Of a stretch of DNA of 5,612 bases, positions 1 to 3,587 are shown piece by piece. Numbering within the stretch: position 1 is the first letter of the stretch; the number at the start of each line of letters is the position of its first letter. The notes below the pieces were generated by a model. It did no database searches and was not told where the DNA came from. It was given only the letters and a program-made list of their open reading frames with translations. The translations under genes and the position numbers were made by a program. Source of the stretch: Methanobacteriota archaeon (GTDB lineage Archaea; Thermoplasmatota; Poseidoniia; Poseidoniales; Poseidoniaceae); assembly GCA_002719475.1 (NCBI GenBank), contig PBHQ01000026.1:33094-38705 (forward strand). The letters are read 5' to 3'.

Positions 1-1047
1 GAGGATGGTAATCCAAGATTCTCTACAATGCGTGGAAATGTCAACCTATACCGTTTGTTTATCGAAAGAGGTTTACAGATAATCCAAGAAGGCGGTAGCC
101 TTCGAGCTGTAGCACCAGATAGTCTACTTAGAGAACAAAGCAGCGCCCCCCTAAGGCGTCTCATGGTTGAAGAAAACTGCTGGAAGGAATTGTGGTGTAT
201 TGAAGAAGGGAATCAAATCTATCCCGGTATTGCTCAAGGAGTGCTGATTATCTCACTTCAAAAGGGCGGACATACTGAAGAAATAATCTCGATTGGGCCC
301 GTAGAAAGAAGAGACCTCCTCTCCGAACAGGGGGGCATTCACAGCCGTGTTCCAAGAATAACCATCGCCCGAGAAAGATGGAAAAATTGGACAAAGGGAA
401 CTTGGGCCATACCGCGTTTGCCGCGTGATCCAAATGAGAGAATTAGAGTATTGGGCGTAATCGATGAATTAGCCAAGAGGCCAAGATTGTCTGATCCGGG
501 TAATGATTTGGCTGCTGACGGAGTTACCGCAAGAATTCGAGTAGGAGAAATTGACCAGACTTCCTTCTCTCATGCCATTAAGGCCTGGAAAAAATCAAAC
601 AAGGCAATTCCATTTGTACGCGGTGCTCACTTCTCTAGTGATGAAAATGGACGGGTTACGATCAGACACCCTGCTTTCGGAGACATCGAAGGAGAAAAAG
701 AGCAGGCCATGTGGGCGGGTGACCTGCCCAAAAATCCGCGACCGAGATTAGCTTGTCAAGCCATTGTCAACTCCCATCAGAAGCGTAGGTTACGATGGGC
801 TGTCATGCCAGAAGGTTGCGTACTCGGAAATAGTGTGAATCATCTTCAACTGCCTGACGCTGTAGAGAAAAGGTTGATCAAAAAACATGGTGATTTGCAA
901 CATGGCCTTGAATGGATTTGTGAGCAATTGAATGACCCCCGCCTTGACGCTTGGGCGAAGGCTTGGGCTGCAAACAATAACGTAAATAATTATGAATTGG
1001 AAACTTTACCGCTATCCCTAATGGATGGAAGTGCTATTTCGGCTTGA
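1..1047 (+). CDS. N6-adenine DNA methyltransferase (type IIG / Eco57I-like), C-terminal part
   Basis: The frame is open from the first base of the window, so the gene is cut at its 5' end and the ATG at 28 is internal. The first ~40 visible residues match the block that follows the catalytic NPPY-type motif in gamma-class N6-adenine methylases: an Asn-Leu-Tyr-x-Leu-Phe-Ile-Glu-Arg segment (43-69), a Gly-Gly turn (91-96) and a Val-Ala-Pro-Asp-Ser strand/turn (109-123). The SAM-binding and NPPY motifs must lie upstream. The rest looks like a target recognition domain, with the typical Pro-Arg-Leu-Ala...Ile-Val-Asn stretch (~739-774), a Leu-Gly-Asn-Ser-Val-Asn-His-Leu segment (~823-846) and a closing Tyr-Glu-Leu-Glu-x-Leu-Pro-Leu motif (~991-1014). 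The family methylates adenine N6 at a specific DNA site, alone or with a fused or neighbouring nuclease. No restriction gene is visible downstream. The class is fairly sure; subtype and target site are unknown. Confidence 0.75.
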   Translation, partial: EDGNPRFSTMRGNVNLYRLFIERGLQIIQEGGSLRAVAPDSLLREQSSAPLRRLMVEENCWKELWCIEEGNQIYPGIAQGVLIISLQKGGHTEEIISIGPVERRDLLSEQGGIHSRVPRITIARERWKNWTKGTWAIPRLPRDPNERIRVLGVIDELAKRPRLSDPGNDLAADGVTARIRVGEIDQTSFSHAIKAWKKSNKAIPFVRGAHFSSDENGRVTIRHPAFGDIEGEKEQAMWAGDLPKNPRPRLACQAIVNSHQKRRLRWAVMPEGCVLGNSVNHLQLPDAVEKRLIKKHGDLQHGLEWICEQLNDPRLDAWAKAWAANNNVNNYELETLPLSLMDGSAISA

Positions 1048-1094
1048 GAAGTATATTCCTCTAGAGTTCATATTGTAGTGATTCTTGGGTGGCC

Positions 1095-1102
1095 TTTATT
1101 AT
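1095..1102 (+). promoter_or_regulatory. possible archaeal TATA-like box
   Basis: TTTATTAT lies in the 109-base spacer after the methyltransferase. If used, transcription would start ~25-30 bases downstream, leaving a leader of about 25-35 bases before the ATG at 1157. No clear purine-rich BRE precedes it. A second AT-rich stretch, TATATT at 1052-1057, is an alternative. This is a weak call based on position and composition only. Confidence 0.25.
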
Positions 1103-1143
1103 CCGCACCTACATGGGAAGAACGTCAGTGTTAACGTAACCGC

Positions 1144-1149
1144 AGGTGA
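1144..1149 (+). promoter_or_regulatory. ribosome binding site deciding the NTPase start
   Basis: AGGTGA sits seven bases before the ATG at 1157 and matches the archaeal anti-Shine-Dalgarno (complement AGGAGGTGAT). It supports the ATG at 1157 over the in-frame TTG at 1085. Confidence 0.65.
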
Positions 1150-1156
1150 AAGACAA

Positions 1157-1741
1157 ATGGGGATTAATCCAAAAATCGGCATCACAGGTCTTCCAAGGAG
1201 CGGGAAGAGTGCTGTCATGGAAAAAGTCGTAAACATGCTTGATGAGGAAATACGTCGCGATGCTATGAGTCGTGGACTAGATTTAGATTCTCTAACTTTC
1301 ATCGGCGGGATGAGGACAAAGCCATTGACAGAAAATGGTGAGCGTGTTGGTTACAAGTGCATGAACATCAGGACTGGTGAAGAAGGGGTTATGGCTCACA
1401 AGAACATTGATTCGCGGCTTAGAATAATGGGTTACGGTATCGATACAACTGCGTTGGAGGAGGTTGGCGTGCCGGCAATTGAATTTGCAAAGGAAGAATG
1501 TGAGATCATTGTAATTGATGAAATCGGTAAATTTGCAGTAGAGTCGGAAGAATTTGTTCAAGCAGTCAGATCGGCATTGGAAGCGGATAAGCCCACAATA
1601 ATGACTCTACACAAAAAGAGTCGGCATCCTTTGCTTCAAGATATACGAAGAAGGGATGATTCAAGAATTTTGGAAGTTACTCCCGTCAATAGAGCATTAC
1701 TCCCTTACAAGATTCACAAATTAATGCATGAATCATTCTGA
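1157..1741 (+). CDS. THEP1-type nucleoside-triphosphatase (P-loop NTPase)
   Basis: A 194-residue P-loop protein of the THEP1 / COG1618 family, whose members hydrolyse NTPs to NDPs in vitro; the cellular role is poorly known. The Walker A loop Gly-Leu-Pro-Arg-Ser-Gly-Lys-Ser is at residues 11-18, right after the first beta strand. The family-specific block Gly-x-Arg-Thr-Lys-Pro...Gly-Glu-Arg-Val-Gly-Tyr...Thr-Gly-Glu-Glu-Gly is at ~51-77. Walker B with Val-Ile-Asp-Glu-Ile-Gly-Lys is at ~119-125, a Thr-Leu-His strand end is near 150, and Thr-Pro-Val-Asn-Arg-x-Leu is at ~175-181 near the C-terminus. The ATG at 1157 has a good ribosome binding site and gives the usual family length (~170-190). 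The TTG at 1085 would add 24 residues with no family resemblance. Two oddities: Arg replaces the usual Gly in the P-loop, and the segment after the first helix (~residues 25-50) is somewhat longer than usual. It starts a run of closely spaced same-strand genes. Confidence 0.85.
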   Translation: MGINPKIGITGLPRSGKSAVMEKVVNMLDEEIRRDAMSRGLDLDSLTFIGGMRTKPLTENGERVGYKCMNIRTGEEGVMAHKNIDSRLRIMGYGIDTTALEEVGVPAIEFAKEECEIIVIDEIGKFAVESEEFVQAVRSALEADKPTIMTLHKKSRHPLLQDIRRRDDSRILEVTPVNRALLPYKIHKLMHESF

Positions 1742-1771
1742 GCCGTTGACTTCATTGTCATGTTCTTCTTC

Positions 1772-1775
1772 GGAG
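1772..1775 (+). promoter_or_regulatory. ribosome binding site deciding the small membrane protein start
   Basis: GGAG five bases before the ATG at 1781 supports this start. The in-frame ATG at 1760 has no comparable site upstream. Confidence 0.5.
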
Positions 1776-1780
1776 TAGGT

Positions 1781-2128
1781 ATGGATAACCCCGCGCTAGT
1801 GGCGCGCCGTGTTCTATTTGGAGGAGGAGTGGGGTTACTCCTTGTTGCGTTTCTATCACTAAGGGAAGGGCGCTTACCGCTTGGGGTAAACATTGGGTGG
1901 TCGGTTGTAATTGCGGGCACGGGAATGATCATCTTAGCCACCCTGATTTCATTAGACCCTCTAAATGAAGGATTATTGGCACGATTTTTTCCGGCCAAGG
2001 ATGAGGCACTTACAGGAATGGATGTTCAAATGGAGATAGATGCTGAAACAAAATATGAGGATACTGGTGGGGCGTGGGCACAATTGGAAGAAGCGATGTT
2101 GAGTGCTAGTCTTGGCGAATCAGAATAA
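1781..2128 (+). CDS. small two-helix membrane protein, function unknown
   Basis: A 115-residue protein that I do not recognise. Two hydrophobic helices are clear, ~11-27 (Gly-rich, then Leu-Leu-Leu-Val-Ala-Phe) and ~38-58 (Trp-Ser-Val-Val-Ile-Ala...Ile-Ile-Leu-Ala-Thr). Arg pairs flank the first helix on both sides (R9/R10 and R28/R31), so topology cannot be set by the positive-inside rule. The last ~45 residues are soluble and acidic, rich in Glu and Asp, with an amphipathic stretch near the end (Trp-Ala-Gln-Leu-Glu-Glu-Ala). The start at 1781 is preferred for its ribosome binding site; ATG 1760 would add seven residues. It lies 39 bases after the NTPase and 46 before gcvH, so it is probably co-transcribed. 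Its position does not by itself tie it to glycine cleavage. Confidence 0.7.
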   Translation: MDNPALVARRVLFGGGVGLLLVAFLSLREGRLPLGVNIGWSVVIAGTGMIILATLISLDPLNEGLLARFFPAKDEALTGMDVQMEIDAETKYEDTGGAWAQLEEAMLSASLGESE

Positions 2129-2165
2129 GGGAAAGATTGACCCCCTACGGCCCTTCGGCAGGTTT

Positions 2166-2170
2166 GGTGA
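2166..2170 (+). promoter_or_regulatory. ribosome binding site of gcvH
   Basis: GGTGA lies four bases before the ATG at 2175, a typical archaeal Shine-Dalgarno match. It fixes the gcvH start and argues against the in-frame GTG at 2103. Confidence 0.6.
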
Positions 2171-2174
2171 AGAG

Positions 2175-2558
2175 ATGAGTAACGCGCCAGATAATCTACG
2201 ATATACCAAGGAACATGAATGGTTGAAAATTGAAGGTGAGGAAGTCGTAATCGGGATTACCGATCATGCTCAAGATGCTTTAACCGATATCGTGTACATC
2301 GAATTACCTGAAGAAGGAGAAACCTATGGTGAAATGGAAGAATTTGCCATGGTTGAATCCGTAAAGAGTGCTTCGCCAATTTTCGCTCCTTTGGCAGGAA
2401 GTATTACTGCAGTTAATATTGAATTGGAGGATGCACCTGAAATGATGAATGAAGATCCATATGGCGCAGGTTGGATAGTCAAGATGAAACTTGATGATAT
2501 CTCGGCCATGGATGGGTTGATGAGTGCTTCAGAATACCTATCTATGTTGGATGAATGA
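2175..2558 (+). CDS. gcvH: glycine cleavage system H protein
   Basis: A 127-residue lipoyl carrier of the glycine cleavage system. It shuttles the aminomethyl group from P protein (decarboxylase) to T protein (aminomethyltransferase), and its lipoyl arm is re-oxidised by L protein. The N-terminal Tyr-Thr-Lys-Glu-His-Glu-Trp motif is at ~10-16, Gly-Ile-Thr-Asp-His-Ala-Gln at ~27-33, and the lipoylation motif Val-Glu-Ser-Val-Lys-Ser-Ala at ~60-66 with the acceptor at Lys64 (Lys65 in E. coli by recall). The Pro-Glu-x-x-Asn-x-x-Pro-Tyr...Gly-Trp block typical of GcvH is at ~88-100. Length and all hallmarks are intact, so it should be functional. The P, T and L partners and lipoate ligase are not in this window. 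The GTG at 2103 would add 24 residues overlapping the previous gene and is not supported. The next gene starts nine bases after its stop. Confidence 0.97.
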   Translation: MSNAPDNLRYTKEHEWLKIEGEEVVIGITDHAQDALTDIVYIELPEEGETYGEMEEFAMVESVKSASPIFAPLAGSITAVNIELEDAPEMMNEDPYGAGWIVKMKLDDISAMDGLMSASEYLSMLDE

Positions 2559-2565
2559 GGGGAGG
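2559..2565 (+). promoter_or_regulatory. ribosome binding site of the RNase H gene
   Basis: The purine run GGGGAGG directly after the gcvH stop precedes a GTG at 2568. Several GAGG/GGAG registers are possible. The tight spacing suggests translational coupling from gcvH. Confidence 0.55.
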
Positions 2566-2567
2566 GC

Positions 2568-3107
2568 GTGTCCTCAAGACCACGATTTACCATTTACGTC
2601 GATGGTTCCTGCCTAGATAATCAAAATGTCACTGAAGAAACCCCTGCTGGATGGGGAGTTGTTGTAATCACAGGCGATTCCGGCCTCGGTAGAGGAAGTG
2701 GTGAAGTTTTTCACGAAGATTTTGGGAAGGTCATTACCCAAGCAGATGAGGAAGAATGGTTAGGGGCAGAAGTTGGATCAAACAATACTGCTGAACTAAC
2801 TGCAATGATAATGGGGTTAAGGTGGTTATTGATTGAGGGCGGGAGTGAAAGAGCATTAATTCGGACAGATTCCACTTATGCCGGAAACCTTGCTGATGGA
2901 AATTGGAAAGCTAAAGCCAATCTAGAATTGGTCAAACGCCTACAAGATGTATGGAACGAGGTCTCAAGAATCAGAGATTTGGCTTGGGAGCACGTAAAGG
3001 CGCACCGAGGACATAGATGGAACGAGAGGGCTGATCACTTAGCAAATAGGGCGGCGTCGGAATCTACTCCCATACCACTGGAATTCTGGAAGCCGGGTCA
3101 GCGCTGA
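2568..3107 (+). CDS. rnhA: ribonuclease HI (type 1 RNase H)
   Basis: A 179-residue cytoplasmic endonuclease that cuts the RNA strand of RNA-DNA hybrids. The four metal-binding acidic residues are all present: Asp12 (Tyr-Val-Asp-Gly-Ser), Glu76 (Asn-Asn-Thr-Ala-Glu-Leu), Asp101 (Arg-Thr-Asp-Ser-Thr-Tyr) and Asp156 (Asn-Glu-Arg-Ala-Asp). The catalytic loop His is His149 (Ala-His-Arg-Gly-His). A Trp-Lys-Ala-Lys segment (~113-116) sits where the basic protrusion of bacterial enzymes lies, but it is short. Compared with E. coli RNase HI (155 residues), the stretch between Asp12 and Glu76 is ~26 residues longer, with an extra segment at ~38-70. I recall a similar layout in some bacterial and protist RNase H proteins. 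The GTG start follows a strong ribosome binding site and leaves a normal first beta strand. Its stop abuts the stop of the convergent gene with no gap. Confidence 0.93.
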   Translation: MSSRPRFTIYVDGSCLDNQNVTEETPAGWGVVVITGDSGLGRGSGEVFHEDFGKVITQADEEEWLGAEVGSNNTAELTAMIMGLRWLLIEGGSERALIRTDSTYAGNLADGNWKAKANLELVKRLQDVWNEVSRIRDLAWEHVKAHRGHRWNERADHLANRAASESTPIPLEFWKPGQR

Positions 3108-3563
3108 TTATTCCTCTTCATCCACTAAATCCTTCAATGGTCCTTGAAGAACCAAAGCTGCATATACCGCTACCAAGATAGTTAGCATTCCAATCAAAAA
3201 GAGAACCATGCCTGCAGGAGCGGGAAAATGAGCAGATAAGGGCCCACCGAATAACCATCCAAGAAAAATGAAAACTATACCACAAATTCCAGTCGCAGGT
3301 ATACTGCTTGAGGGGTTGCTCCAAAGGTCTGTTGTAGGAATAATACCTTTTCGAGAAAAGGTGCGCCTGAACCATGCTAGGTAGATCAATGCAATACCTA
3401 GCAATCCCAATGCACCAGTAGTGAATGTAGGCTCCCAAGGCCCTGGCCAATCGATAGTGAAAAACGTCTGCGCGAGCAATAATACTCCACTCGCCAATAA
3501 GTTGCCCCAAGCAAGGGGTTCGTCATTTCTTGCGCTTGACACGGACTGCGGAGCTGTTGCCAT
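3108..3563 (-). CDS. four-helix integral membrane protein, function unknown
   Basis: A 151-residue protein that I do not recognise. Four hydrophobic helices are visible at ~18-36, ~48-66, ~88-107 and ~115-139. The loop between helices 2 and 3 holds the positive cluster Arg-Arg-Thr-Phe-Ser-Arg-Lys (66-72), which places that loop and both termini in the cytoplasm. Pro/Trp-rich turns (Asp-Trp-Pro-Gly-Pro-Trp, ~38-43) lie in the first outer loop. The C-terminus ends in an acidic tail (Asp-Leu-Val-Asp-Glu-Glu-Glu). The ATG at 3561-3563 has a weak site (GAGATG, 3571-3576) seven bases upstream. It lies 24 bases after the FN3-like surface protein on the same strand, so the two are probably co-transcribed and both belong to the envelope. 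No catalytic motif, cofactor-binding Cys/His set or transporter signature is seen. Confidence 0.8.
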   Translation of the reverse strand: MATAPQSVSSARNDEPLAWGNLLASGVLLLAQTFFTIDWPGPWEPTFTTGALGLLGIALIYLAWFRRTFSRKGIIPTTDLWSNPSSSIPATGICGIVFIFLGWLFGGPLSAHFPAPAGMVLFLIGMLTILVAVYAALVLQGPLKDLVDEEE

Positions 3564-3587
3564 TTTGAAACATCTCGCACAATTACT

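Noticed and set aside
551..751. Plus-strand 66-codon frame inside the methyltransferase gene
   Set aside because: It lies wholly within the strong methyltransferase frame, has no ribosome binding site of note and no recognisable domain.
1059..1066. Palindrome CTCTAGAG in the spacer after the methyltransferase, flanked by ATATT on both sides
   Set aside because: Eight bases is expected by chance at this scale, there is no loop or T tract for a terminator, and no matching copy that would make it an operator was noticed.
1085..1156. Longer NTPase form starting at TTG 1085
   Set aside because: The added 24 residues have no family resemblance and no good ribosome binding site precedes the TTG, while ATG 1157 has AGGTGA at the right distance. 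A leaderless transcript from TATATT at 1052 could in principle use it, but nothing else supports this.
2103..2174. Longer GcvH form starting at GTG 2103
   Set aside because: It overlaps the end of the previous gene and adds 24 residues not found in GcvH; ATG 2175 with GGTGA gives the standard length.
2324..2593. Minus-strand open frame opposite gcvH
   Set aside because: gcvH is certain on the plus strand, and the opposite frame shows no recognisable domain. The minus-strand frames at 248-433, 1099-1302, 1292-1561 and 1714-1998 are rejected for the same reason.
3118..3510. 130-codon minus-strand open frame inside the four-helix protein gene
   Set aside because: It is a shifted-frame shadow; composition (many Cys, His, Trp, Tyr scattered, no clean helices) does not look like a real protein, whereas the main frame has four clear helices and charge asymmetry.
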